Below, one piece after another: positions 28,890 to 37,474 of a DNA stretch of 64,000 nt. The position numbers were made by a program, and so were the translations under genes. This stretch comes from Mesorhizobium sp. B2-3-12 (GTDB lineage Bacteria; Pseudomonadota; Alphaproteobacteria; Rhizobiales; Rhizobiaceae): positions 310,001 to 374,000 of the forward strand of contig NZ_VFVR01000001.1 in assembly GCF_006442205.1 (NCBI RefSeq), given 5' to 3'. Within the stretch, counting starts at the first letter, position 1. Every line of letters begins with the position of its first letter. The notes below the pieces were generated by a model. The model had not been told where the DNA came from, made no database searches, and saw only the letters and a list, made by a program, of their open reading frames with translations.

Positions 28890-29777
28890 TCACTTGTCGG
28901 TCTTCGCCGGCGCGGCGAGTTGGCTCAGCGCGCTGGTCAACATATCAGGCGTGATCGACAGATTGCCGACCGAGCCGCCCTTTTCCGCCCACGCCTTGAA
29001 CGCCATGGCCGTCAGCACATTGGCGGGTGCCGACGAATAGACGGTCAGTTCGAGCTGCTGCGCCTTGGCGGCGGCCTCGGCCAATGTCAGCTTGTTACGG
29101 GCTTCCGTGTCGACCAGCAGCTTGTTGCGTTCGGCCAGTTCGATCTCGGTTGCCAGTTCGCTCTGCTTGATCTCGCGTTCTTTTTCCACCGCATGCGCCC
29201 GGCGCGCATAGATCGCTTCGTCGGCCTGGCGCTGCAGCGCCTCGCGATATTCGGTCTGCAGGGCCTTGCGGATTTCCGGTGTCGGCTGGACCGACGTAAT
29301 ATGGACCTCCTCGATCGACAGGCCCGCGGTCGAGGCGATCGGATCGTTGCGCAGCAGATCGGCAAGATTGCCGCCGAGCTTGGTCACCTCGGCCAGCGCC
29401 TGTTCGAGCGTCATGCTCGAAACAACGGCCCGTGCGCGGCTCTGGATAGCCAGCACCAGGCGCTCGGCGATCTTCTCGCGGCCGTCGCCGGCAACGTCGG
29501 ATCGGCCGAGCTTGGCGCTGAAATCAAAGCCTTCCGCCGCCTTGACCGGATCGACGATGCGGTAGCTGACGGAGCCCTGGATCGCCAGATCCTGAAAATC
29601 AGCCGTGGTTTCGGTGAAGATGAACGGATTGTCGAGCGAGGTCACCGGCACCGTGGCGATGGTGGTGCCAAACGTGCCGTACCAGAAGCTGATGCCGCGT
29701 CCCTGCTGCCGGATCTGCCCGTTCTTGAAGCAGACGATGTGGTATTCAGGCGTTCCCTTGAAATAGCTGATAAACAT
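28890..29777 (-). CDS. SPFH/Band 7 domain protein
   Basis: Protein of 295 residues. The SPFH domain spans about residues 20-190, followed by the alanine/glutamate-rich helical stretch typical of flotillin/prohibitin relatives (YARRAHAVEKEREIKQSELATEIELAERNKLL, LAEAAAKAQQLEL). No clear N-terminal membrane helix is visible, so association with the membrane or a large ring is by inference. It lies between nadE (35-bp gap) and the NAD-kinase-like gene (8-bp gap). Confidence 0.88.
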   Translation of the reverse strand: MFISYFKGTPEYHIVCFKNGQIRQQGRGISFWYGTFGTTIATVPVTSLDNPFIFTETTADFQDLAIQGSVSYRIVDPVKAAEGFDFSAKLGRSDVAGDGREKIAERLVLAIQSRARAVVSSMTLEQALAEVTKLGGNLADLLRNDPIASTAGLSIEEVHITSVQPTPEIRKALQTEYREALQRQADEAIYARRAHAVEKEREIKQSELATEIELAERNKLLVDTEARNKLTLAEAAAKAQQLELTVYSSAPANVLTAMAFKAWAEKGGSVGNLSITPDMLTSALSQLAAPAKTDK

Positions 29778-29812
29778 GCACGCCCCCCAAGGCTCTCAAA
29801 AGCAAAGGCTCG

Positions 29813-31489
29813 CTAGCCGCGGTCCCTGAAACGGTTGGTGATGGGATAGCGGCGGTCGCGGCCAAAATTCTTCCTGGTGATCTTCACGCCGGGCGCCGCC
29901 TGACGGCGCTTGTATTCGGCGATGTAAAGCAGATGTTCGATGCGCGTCACCGTCGCCCGGTCATGGCCGCGCGCCACGATGTCGTCGACGCCCATCTCGT
30001 TTTCGACCAGGCATTCCAGAATATCGTCCAGCACCGGATAGGGCGGCAAAGAATCCTGGTCGGTCTGATTCTCACGCAGTTCCGCCGACGGCGCCTTGTC
30101 GATGATGCTCTTCGGGATCACCTCGCCCGAAGGCCCGAGCGCGCCCGGCGGCACATGGCTGTTGCGCCAGCGCGACAGCGCGTAGACCTGCATCTTGTAG
30201 AGGTCTTTTATCGGATTGAAGCCGCCATTCATGTCGCCGTAGAGCGTGGCGTAGCCAACCGACATCTCGCTCTTGTTGCCTGTCGTGACGACCATCGAGC
30301 CGAACTTGTTGGAGATCGCCATCAGGATGGTGCCGCGTGCGCGGCTCTGCAGGTTCTCCTCGGTGATCCCTTCCTTCGTGCCCTCGAAGAGTTGCGTCAG
30401 CGCATGCAAAAACCCTTCGACGGGCTCGAAGATCGGCACGATGTCGTAGCGGCAGCCGAGCGCGCGGGCGCAGTCCTCGGCGTCCTTGAGCGAATCCTTC
30501 GAGGTGTAGCGATATGGCATCATGACTGCACGCAGCCGCTCCTCGCCCAGCGCGTCCACTGCAAGCGCCGCGCAGATCGCCGAATCGATGCCGCCGGAGA
30601 GGCCGAGCACGACATTCTTGAAGCCGTTCTTGTTGACGTAGTCACGCAGGCCGAGCATGCAGGCGCGGTAGTCGGCTTCCTCCCGTTCCGGAATTTTCGA
30701 CATCGGGCCTTCGGAGCAGACCCAGCCATTGTCGGTCCGCTTCCAGGTGGTGACGTCGACCGCGTCCTCGAACTGGCTCATCTGGAAGGCGAGCGTCTTG
30801 TCGGCGCCAATGGCGAAGGAAGCGCCGTCGAAGATCAGCTCGTCCTGGCCGCCGAGCTGGTTGGCATAGATGATCGGCAGGCCGGATTCGATCACTTGCC
30901 TGATGACGACCTGGTGGCGAACGTCGATCTTGGCGCGGTAATAGGGTGAGCCGTTCGGCACCAGCAGGATTTCCGCCCCACTTTCGGCCAGCGTCTCGCA
31001 GATGCCGACCTCGCCCCAGATGTCCTCGCAGATCGGTATGCCGATGCGCACCCCGCGAAAATTGACCGGTCCCTGGATCTCGGGCCCGGCCTGGAAGACG
31101 CGCTTTTCATCGAACTCGCCATAATTCGGCAGATCGAGCTTGTAGCGCTCGGCGATGATCTTGCCGCCATCGCAGAAGACGATGGAATTATGCGTGCCGC
31201 TCTTGCGCTTCAGCGGCGTGCCGATGATGACGCCCGGACCGCCATCGGCGGTATCGGCGGCAAAATCCTGTGCCGCCCGCTCGCATGCCTTGAGGAAGGC
31301 CGGCTTGAGCACCAGATCCTCCGGCGGATAACCGGCGAGAAAAAGCTCTGTGTAGAGCACGAGATCGGCGCCCTGGCGGGCGGCATCCGCCCTCGCCTCG
31401 CGCGCCTTGGCGAGGTTGCCGGCGACATCGCCGACAGTCGGGTTGAGCTGGGCGATGGCGATACGCAGAATGTCGAGCTTCTTGGTCAT
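29813..31489 (-). CDS. nadE: NAD+ synthase, glutamine-hydrolysing
   Basis: Two-domain enzyme of 558 residues that makes NAD from deamido-NAD, ATP and glutamine. The N-terminal nitrilase-type glutaminase domain has the catalytic triad in YTELFLAGYPPEDL (Glu), KLDLPNYGEFDEKR (Lys) and IGIPICEDIW (Cys). The C-terminal synthetase has the ATP loop GLSGGIDSAICA. The start MTKKLDILRIAIAQLNP at 31489 is the conserved one. It is the first gene of a run nadE-SPFH-NAD-kinase-like-GNAT on the minus strand. Confidence 0.95.
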   Translation of the reverse strand: MTKKLDILRIAIAQLNPTVGDVAGNLAKAREARADAARQGADLVLYTELFLAGYPPEDLVLKPAFLKACERAAQDFAADTADGGPGVIIGTPLKRKSGTHNSIVFCDGGKIIAERYKLDLPNYGEFDEKRVFQAGPEIQGPVNFRGVRIGIPICEDIWGEVGICETLAESGAEILLVPNGSPYYRAKIDVRHQVVIRQVIESGLPIIYANQLGGQDELIFDGASFAIGADKTLAFQMSQFEDAVDVTTWKRTDNGWVCSEGPMSKIPEREEADYRACMLGLRDYVNKNGFKNVVLGLSGGIDSAICAALAVDALGEERLRAVMMPYRYTSKDSLKDAEDCARALGCRYDIVPIFEPVEGFLHALTQLFEGTKEGITEENLQSRARGTILMAISNKFGSMVVTTGNKSEMSVGYATLYGDMNGGFNPIKDLYKMQVYALSRWRNSHVPPGALGPSGEVIPKSIIDKAPSAELRENQTDQDSLPPYPVLDDILECLVENEMGVDDIVARGHDRATVTRIEHLLYIAEYKRRQAAPGVKITRKNFGRDRRYPITNRFRDRG

Positions 31490-31553
31490 GCCTGCTGACT
31501 TAGCGCGGCGAAATCCGCCCCGCAATGGCGTTCGCTTGGACCAATTCAGACCG

Positions 31554-32270
31554 TTAATCGTCGCCCATATACTCGCGCAGCGATTGCGGCGAATGGTTTT
31601 CACCGATGGACATCGCGAGGATGCGCGAAATATGCCGGCGCGGCAGGCCAGTATCCGCCACCCAGCGGTTGATCTGGAGCTGGATCTTGTCCAGATCCCT
31701 CTTCGAGGTCGGATTTTCAGCGATGTCGAGGCCGGCGTCGCGCAAGGCGGCGGCCATGTCGGCCGAGATGACGAAAGCGTCCCAGCCCAGCCAGCGCAGG
31801 AAATACTGGCCGGTGTTGCCGCCGAGCCGGCTGCCATGCTTGCCGAGATAGGCCATCAGCCCGACCTGGTCGTCGGCGGGCCAGTCGGCGAGGAACTGGC
31901 CGAAACCGCGATGTTCTTTCGAGACATGCTCGACGAAGGCGGCATTGTCGCGAACGGATTTGATCTTTTGCGGGTTGCGCACGATGCGCTGGTCGGAAGC
32001 CAGATCGTGCCAGAAATCGTCGGGCTGGAACAACAGCCGCTTGGGCTCGAAGCGCAGGAACGCCTCCTCGAATCCCGGCCATTTCTGCTCGATGACGCGC
32101 CAGACGAAACCGGCGGCAAAGACGCGCTCGGCCATTGTCGAGAGGATACGGTCGTCGGTGATGTCGGCCACCGCCGCATTGTCGGGCAGCGGCCCCAACA
32201 GGGAGGCCAGTTCCGCCTCGCTGCCCTTGCGGTTTGCCGCGCGAGCGCGAATTTTCTTGAAGTCGGCCAT
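31554..32270 (-). CDS. DNA-3-methyladenine glycosylase I family protein
   Basis: Protein of 238 residues of the Tag fold that removes alkylated bases from DNA. AERVFAAGFVWRVIEQKWPGFEEAF, DQRIVRNPQKIKSVRDNA and LGGNTGQYFLRWLGWDAFVIS match family core motifs. Compared with E. coli Tag, the N-terminal RCxW start and the Cys/His zinc snap are not visible, so this belongs to a longer, zinc-less variant. It is upstream of nadE on the same strand with a 64-bp gap. Confidence 0.82.
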   Translation of the reverse strand: MADFKKIRARAANRKGSEAELASLLGPLPDNAAVADITDDRILSTMAERVFAAGFVWRVIEQKWPGFEEAFLRFEPKRLLFQPDDFWHDLASDQRIVRNPQKIKSVRDNAAFVEHVSKEHRGFGQFLADWPADDQVGLMAYLGKHGSRLGGNTGQYFLRWLGWDAFVISADMAAALRDAGLDIAENPTSKRDLDKIQLQINRWVADTGLPRRHISRILAMSIGENHSPQSLREYMGDD

Positions 32271-32358
32271 CGGTCCCTCTCGGTTCGCCTCAATCTAGCA
32301 CTTCCCGCCCGGGCCGGCAGCCTCTACCTCTAGCGCAGCAAAGCCCTTGGAGATGGCC

Positions 32359-32919
32359 ATGAACAAGACGATCGACGATCTGGCGAACCGCTGGCTGAAG
32401 CGAAAGCCGGATGGTCTCAGTGCCCTGGAGAACCGGGTGCTGCAAAGCACCATCGAGCGCACCACCATCACCCGGGACACCAACAAGGCCGTCGCCTTCC
32501 ACCAGACCTTTGGTGACCGCCTCGCCGATACGATTGCCCGCATCGGTGGCTCCTGGTCGTTCATCGTCGGCTTTCTCGTTTTCCTGTTCCTGTGGACAAC
32601 AGGCAATGTCTGGCTGTTGTCGCGCGATGCGTTCGACCCCTACCCCTTCATCTTCCTCAACCTCGTCCTGTCGATGGTCGCCGCCTTGCAGGCGCCGGTG
32701 ATCATGATGGCGCAGAACCGCCAGACCGAGCGCGACCGCATCGATGCCGCTCACGACTACGAGGTCAATCTGAAGGCCGAGATCGAGATCATGGCGCTGC
32801 ATGAGAAACTGGACGAACTGCGCCACAGCCAGATCATCGGCATGCGCGACGAAATCGCGCGGCTGGCGGAAGTGATCAAGCGGATCGATGAAAGACTGTC
32901 ACAGCAGTCGGCGTCATGA
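32359..32919 (+). CDS. DUF1003 domain-containing membrane protein
   Basis: Protein of 186 residues with two transmembrane helices in the middle (about IGGSWSFIVGFLVFLFLWTTGNVWLL and FIFLNLVLSMVAALQAPVIMMAQNRQ) and a charged coiled C-terminus. NRQTERDRIDAAHDYEVNLKAEIEI is the DUF1003 signature. A GGAG site lies eight bases before ATG 32359. It overlaps the following DedA gene by four bases (ATGA), so they are translationally coupled. Function is unknown; homologues are called cyclic nucleotide-binding-like or CorA-like but without evidence here. Confidence 0.88.
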   Translation: MNKTIDDLANRWLKRKPDGLSALENRVLQSTIERTTITRDTNKAVAFHQTFGDRLADTIARIGGSWSFIVGFLVFLFLWTTGNVWLLSRDAFDPYPFIFLNLVLSMVAALQAPVIMMAQNRQTERDRIDAAHDYEVNLKAEIEIMALHEKLDELRHSQIIGMRDEIARLAEVIKRIDERLSQQSAS

Positions 32920-33503
32920 CCGAGGCGATTCATCACTTCATCGAACAATACGGGCTGTTGGCGGTTTTTCTCGGCTGCGTGGCTGAAGGCGAAAGTGCCG
33001 CCATCCTGGGAGGCTTCTTCGCTCACCAGCATGTTTTCGTGCTGTGGCATGCCTTTGTCGCGGCAGCGCTCGGGGCCTTTGTCGGCGACACCTTCTTCTT
33101 CATCCTCGGCAGGAGTTTCGCCGACAACCGCCATGTCGTCAGGTTGCGCCGGCGGCCCGGCTTTCGCCGCGCCTACCGTCTGCTCAACACCCATCCCAAC
33201 ATCTTCGTGCTGTCGAACCGCTATGTCTACGGCATGCGTCTGGTCGGCGGCATCGCGGCCGGCCTTTCGACCATAGCCGCGCCGCGTTTCGTTATCCTCA
33301 ACGCCATCTCATCGGTGATCTGGGCGATGCTGTTCAGCACGATCGGCTATGTCTTCGGATTGGGAGCCGAACAATTGATTGGCCAGGCGCTGATGCGCCA
33401 CGAGCGGCTGTTCGTCGGGCTTGGCATCGCCCTTGCCGTGGCCGTACTGGCCTGGCTTGTCGGTCGCCACCTCGCCAAGCGGGAGCGCGGCCGGGAGCAA
33501 TGA
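32916..33503 (+). CDS. DedA family membrane protein
   Basis: Protein of 195 residues with the DedA/VTT arrangement: a re-entrant segment (VFLGCVAEGESAAILGGFFAHQ), a helix (AAALGAFVGDTFFFILGR), the conserved NRYVYGMRLVGGIAAGLSTI basic motif and two C-terminal helices. DedA proteins move or flip membrane lipids and affect envelope stress and antimicrobial sensitivity. The start overlaps the stop of the DUF1003 gene. Confidence 0.92.
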   Translation: MTEAIHHFIEQYGLLAVFLGCVAEGESAAILGGFFAHQHVFVLWHAFVAAALGAFVGDTFFFILGRSFADNRHVVRLRRRPGFRRAYRLLNTHPNIFVLSNRYVYGMRLVGGIAAGLSTIAAPRFVILNAISSVIWAMLFSTIGYVFGLGAEQLIGQALMRHERLFVGLGIALAVAVLAWLVGRHLAKRERGREQ

Positions 33504-33521
33504 CGCCGTCTCGCGAGGAGA

Positions 33522-33881
33522 TCAGATGGGGAAGCCGGTGATCCGCTCGATGATGGCGATGCCCCAGACGCCGGCGACAATGACCACCGAAATCAGCACC
33601 GCGAGCGAGCCGCAGTCCTTGGCCAGCTGGATGTCGACATTGAACTCCCGGCTGAACGCGTCGCAGGCCGCCTCGATGCCGGTATTCAGCACCTCGACCA
33701 TGATCATCAGCAGCACCGCGCCGATCAGCAAGGCGTAGCCACGCCAGGAGATCGAGATGAACCATCCGGCCGGCAGGGCCAGCACCAGCAGCATAAGCTC
33801 CTGCTGAAAGGCCTTCTCGCTCGCGGTCAGCTTGCGAAACGCCCGCACCGAATTGAAAAAAGCGTCGATCAGCCGCTGCAT
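33522..33881 (-). CDS. dgkA: Diacylglycerol kinase, prokaryotic type
   Basis: Protein of 119 residues, close to the 121 of E. coli DgkA, with three transmembrane helices. The catalytic motif is seen in ASEKAFQQELML and VEVLNTGIEAACD. It phosphorylates diacylglycerol to phosphatidic acid, recycling lipid released during periplasmic glucan synthesis. ATG 33881 has a GAGGGG ribosome site and fits the family length better than the longer frame. It is convergent with dedA. Confidence 0.92.
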   Translation of the reverse strand: MQRLIDAFFNSVRAFRKLTASEKAFQQELMLLVLALPAGWFISISWRGYALLIGAVLLMIMVEVLNTGIEAACDAFSREFNVDIQLAKDCGSLAVLISVVIVAGVWGIAIIERITGFPI

Positions 33882-33959
33882 GCCCAGGCCCCTCTCGGAA
33901 TCACCGGCCCGGGATAAAGCAATGCCCCGATCAATGGAATAAGGCGGATCGTCCAAATT

Positions 33960-34376
33960 TCATTCGGCCACCGGTATGGATGGCGTAGACTTTTCAAACT
34001 GCGGCAGCCCATCGTCTATCGAATAATAGTCGCCCTTGTCGCCGACGAAGATATGACATTCACCCTTGAGCGCCGTTGGCTTGTCGAACGATCCCGCCAA
34101 GACCGAAATATAGTCCTGATCCATTGCCTTCCAGAACAGCACTGATCCGCATGCCTTGCAGAAGCCGCGCCTGGCGAAGCCGGACGCTTCGTACCAGGTG
34201 ATGCTTTCCGCACCCTCGATCGCGATGTCGGTATCGGCGACATTGGTCGCGGCATAGAAATGCCCGCTCTGTTTACGGCATTGCGAACAATGGCAGTAGA
34301 CAACGCCACGCAGCGCCCCCTTTGTCCGGAAGCGGACCGCTCCGCACAGACATGATCCCTGGTGATCGTCACTCAT
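33960..34376 (-). CDS. GFA (glutathione-dependent formaldehyde-activating) family protein
   Basis: Protein of 138 residues with the zinc-binding cysteines of the GFA fold: CLCGAV, CHCSQC and CKACG. GFA proteins include S-(hydroxymethyl)glutathione synthase, but most members have no proven activity, and length alone does not decide here. ATG 34376 has an AAGGG site six bases upstream. It is the last gene on the minus strand before a 405-bp divergent gap. Confidence 0.88.
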   Translation of the reverse strand: MSDDHQGSCLCGAVRFRTKGALRGVVYCHCSQCRKQSGHFYAATNVADTDIAIEGAESITWYEASGFARRGFCKACGSVLFWKAMDQDYISVLAGSFDKPTALKGECHIFVGDKGDYYSIDDGLPQFEKSTPSIPVAE

Positions 34377-34781
34377 TCGGCGCCCTTTGAAGAACCTACC
34401 TGCCACCTCGTGAGGATTCCCGATTTGCGGCCGCCACACGCTAGCAAAAGCGACATGTACTGGCGTAGCAAATACGGAATTCAGTTTCACTTTCAGCGGC
34501 GTGATTCATGAACCCCGTCGGAGGCCGGACAAAGCAGGCCTCGATGCGCGGTGATGATGCCTGGGTTGGACGCCTTTACAGCCGGGGGTAGACAAAACCG
34601 GCGGCAGTTCTGCGAATTAAGGAAACTTTAGCGCTACTGAATTTATGGTGTGCCAAACGAAGGTCGCGTGTGGGGACGCGCCTCTTCGCAGAGTGTTCTG
34701 GACTACCGAATAGCATTCCCCAGCGGTGGCACGCGGAATTCACAAATTCCGTTGCGGCATCCGAGGGGAAGCGAACAGACC
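34377..34781. other. Divergent intergenic region between GFA and GGDEF genes
   Basis: The stretch has no convincing gene. It holds an inverted repeat CGGAATT-caca-AATTCCG at 34734-34751, about 31 bases before the GGDEF start, which could be an operator or leader hairpin. A weaker GAGGCC/GGCCTC pair lies around 34526-34550. An AT-richer part at 34614-34650 is a likely promoter zone, but I cannot name a -35/-10 pair. Confidence 0.45.
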
Positions 34782-35849
34782 ATGCAGCCGGTAGCAGCCC
34801 AGACCGAACGAAGCACCGACATTGCAAGCACCGTCGTCGCGACCATGCGCCAGCTTGGCGTGCTGGGCCTGCCGCGCAACTACGAGATCTTCTACGAAGC
34901 CTTGAGCGGCACCAACCGCGAGCTCAGTCTTGCCGTCGTATCGCTGAGCAACCGGCCGACGCAGGATGAGCTGGATCAGATCGGGCGCGCCTTCTTTGCC
35001 CACAATCATGGTCCCGGCATCGTCGAGCATGCCAGGGACGTCATCGCCAGGGAACTCGAGGAAGTGGCGTCGCTGCTGCGCAGCGAGCGCAGCCACATCG
35101 AGAAATACGGCCGGATTCTCGATGAGACGTCCAGCGGCCTGAGCAACCGTAGCCTTCTCTCCCAGGATCTTCTGCAGAAGATAGCCGGCGCCATGGCCGT
35201 TGCCACCAATTCGACGATCGATCACGGCCGGCAGGTCGCTTCGATGCTCAACGACAAGACGGCCGAACTGGAGAGCGTCAAGTCGAAGCTCGAGGAATAC
35301 AAGCGGCTGGCGGATACGGATCCGTTGACCCAGATCTGGAACCGCCGCGCCTTCGACAAGGAAATCACCCGAATCTACAACAGCAACAAGGGTATCCTGT
35401 TCAATGCCCTGATCCTTGTCGACATCGACCGATTCAAGGACATTAACGACCGCTATGGCCATCCTGTCGGCGACAAGATCATCCAGATCATCGCCGAGAT
35501 TTTCCAGACCAGCATTCGCGGCGACATGTTCGTCGCCCGCACCGGCGGCGAGGAGTTCGCGCTGATCATCGAGGGCGCCAGCGAGGACGCCACCTACGAC
35601 ATCGCGGAACGCATTCGTGCCCTGATCGAGCAGACGCCGTTCACCAGCAGCCAGACCGGCATGAACTACGGCACCGTGACGGTATCGATGGGTATCTGCA
35701 TGGCATCAGAAGCCGAAGGGCCTGAAGACCTCTACACCAAGGCGGATCGGGCGCTCTACCGCTCCAAGGTCAGCGGTCGCAACCGCGTCACCAGGCATTC
35801 GACAATGGGACGAGCCGGCAAGAGTTGGCTGCTCTACAAGAAAGACTGA
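34782..35849 (+). CDS. Diguanylate cyclase (GGDEF domain protein)
   Basis: Protein of 355 residues. An uncharacterised helical N-terminal region (1-180) is followed by a GGDEF domain whose active loop is TGGEEFALIIEG. Other family motifs are DPLTQIWNRRAFD and LVDIDRFKDINDRYGHPVGD. The four residues five positions before the active loop read RGDM, not RxxD, so the inhibitory I-site appears degenerate. It should make cyclic di-GMP. No EAL domain or membrane helix is seen. The start lacks a close ribosome site; ATG 34782 is the best guess. Confidence 0.9.
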   Translation: MQPVAAQTERSTDIASTVVATMRQLGVLGLPRNYEIFYEALSGTNRELSLAVVSLSNRPTQDELDQIGRAFFAHNHGPGIVEHARDVIARELEEVASLLRSERSHIEKYGRILDETSSGLSNRSLLSQDLLQKIAGAMAVATNSTIDHGRQVASMLNDKTAELESVKSKLEEYKRLADTDPLTQIWNRRAFDKEITRIYNSNKGILFNALILVDIDRFKDINDRYGHPVGDKIIQIIAEIFQTSIRGDMFVARTGGEEFALIIEGASEDATYDIAERIRALIEQTPFTSSQTGMNYGTVTVSMGICMASEAEGPEDLYTKADRALYRSKVSGRNRVTRHSTMGRAGKSWLLYKKD

Positions 35850-35913
35850 AGCCTGCGCTTTTTGCCGGTCGCGCCAGCACGGTCGGAGGCACACACAAAA
35901 AGCCGAAAATGGA

Positions 35914-35950
35914 AAAGGCGTCGGGTTTCCCAGGCGCCTTTGCTTTATCG
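35914..35950 (+). terminator. Terminator-like hairpin after the GGDEF gene
   Basis: AAAGGCG and CGCCTTT form a 7-bp stem around a 14-base loop. It is followed by a T-rich but interrupted tail (TTTGCTTT). It also lies just beyond the stop of the convergent DAHP synthase gene, so it may serve both. Confidence 0.55.
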
Positions 35951-35965
35951 GTCCAATTGCCAGGA

Positions 35966-37339
35966 TCAGCCGTTCGCGGCCTGCCTGTGCTGCACCGGAT
36001 GGCTCTTCTTCAAAAGGTCAGAGACCAGGAAGGCCAGCTCGATCGCCTGGTCGGCGTTGAGGCGCGGATCGCAATGAGTGTGGTAGCGGTCCTGCAACTC
36101 CTCGGCCGTGATGGCGCGGGCGCCACCGGTGCATTCGGTGACGTTCTTGCCGGTCATCTCGACATGAATGCCGCCCGGATGGGTGCCTTCGGCGCGGTGC
36201 ACCTCGAAAAAGGTCTGCACTTCCTTCAGGATACGGTCGAAGGGCCGCGTCTTGTAGCCGGCCGCCTCGATCGTGTTGCCATGCATCGGGTCCGACGACC
36301 AGACCACGCTGCGGCCTTCCTTCTGCACCGCGCGCACCAGCTTCGGCAGATGGTCGGCAACCTTGTCGGAGCCGAAACGGGCGATCAGCGTCAGCCGGCC
36401 GGGCTCGTTTTCGGGGTTCAGCAGATCGATCAGTTCCAAAAGGCCATCCGGCGTCAGCGACGGACCGCATTTCAAGCCGAGCGGGTTCTTGATGCCACGG
36501 CAATATTCGACATGCGCATGGTCGGGCTGGCGCGTGCGATCGCCGATCCAGATCATGTGGCCCGACGTGGCGTACCAATCGCCGGAGGTCGAATCGACGC
36601 GAGTCAGCGCCTCCTCGTAGCCGAGCAGCAGCGCTTCGTGGCTGGTGTAGAAGTCGGTCTCGCGCAGTGCATAGTTGGTTTCCGAGGTGATGCCGACGGC
36701 CTTCATGAAGTCCATCGTCTCGGTGATGCGGTTGGCGAGAGATTCGTATTTCTCGCCCTGCGGGCTGTCTGATACGAAGCCCAGCATCCAGCGATGCACG
36801 TTCTCCAGGCTGGCATAGCCGCCTTGCGCAAAGGCACGCAGAAGGTTGAGCGTCGCCGCCGACTGGCGGTAGGCCATTTCCTGGCGGGCGGGATCGGGTA
36901 TGCGCGACTTCTGATCGAATTCGATGCCGTTGATGATATCGCCGCGGTAGCTCGGCAGCGTCACCTCGCCCTTGGTCTCGTTGTCGGACGAGCGCGGCTT
37001 GGCGAACTGGCCGGCGACGCGGCCGACCTTCACCACCGGCTGCGCGCCAGCGAAGGTCAGCACGACCGACATCTGCAGGAAGACGCGGAAGAAGTCGCGG
37101 ATGTTGTCGGCACCGTGTTCGGCGAAACTCTCGGCGCAATCGCCGCCCTGGAGCAGGAAGGCCTCACCGGCCGCGACGCTCGCCAACTGCTTCTTCAGCT
37201 TGCGCGCCTCGCCGGCAAAAACCAGCGGCGGGAAGGTGGCGAGCTGGGCTTCCGTGTTCTTGAGCGCGGCAAGGTCCGGATAGGCGGGAACCTGCTTGAT
37301 CGGCTTTGCTCTCCACGAATTCGGCGACCATTTCGTCAT
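35966..37339 (-). CDS. 3-deoxy-7-phosphoheptulonate synthase, class II
   Basis: Protein of 457 residues that condenses phosphoenolpyruvate and erythrose 4-phosphate, the first step of aromatic amino acid synthesis. Class II features are [22 protein letters not shown] at the start, [26 protein letters not shown] with metal His, and the C-terminal [13 protein letters not shown] and [19 protein letters not shown]. Plant-type class II enzymes are usual in Rhizobiales. The start at 37339 is taken from this conserved N-terminus. Confidence 0.94.
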   Translation of the reverse strand: MTKWSPNSWRAKPIKQVPAYPDLAALKNTEAQLATFPPLVFAGEARKLKKQLASVAAGEAFLLQGGDCAESFAEHGADNIRDFFRVFLQMSVVLTFAGAQPVVKVGRVAGQFAKPRSSDNETKGEVTLPSYRGDIINGIEFDQKSRIPDPARQEMAYRQSAATLNLLRAFAQGGYASLENVHRWMLGFVSDSPQGEKYESLANRITETMDFMKAVGITSETNYALRETDFYTSHEALLLGYEEALTRVDSTSGDWYATSGHMIWIGDRTRQPDHAHVEYCRGIKNPLGLKCGPSLTPDGLLELIDLLNPENEPGRLTLIARFGSDKVADHLPKLVRAVQKEGRSVVWSSDPMHGNTIEAAGYKTRPFDRILKEVQTFFEVHRAEGTHPGGIHVEMTGKNVTECTGGARAITAEELQDRYHTHCDPRLNADQAIELAFLVSDLLKKSHPVQHRQAANG

Positions 37340-37474
37340 CGCTGCACCCAACGCTCTTTCCGGCGAACACTCTCGCCCGCCATTTCCTGTCCCTCTATGG
37401 GGTTGCGGCTCCATACACGAAGCCGATTTCCTATTCTAGACCGGAATTTCAGCCCTGGCGAATGCTCCCCGCGA

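Noticed and set aside
34377..34781. A cyclic di-GMP riboswitch before the GGDEF gene
   Set aside because: No GEMM-type core motif was found. Only a short inverted repeat is present.
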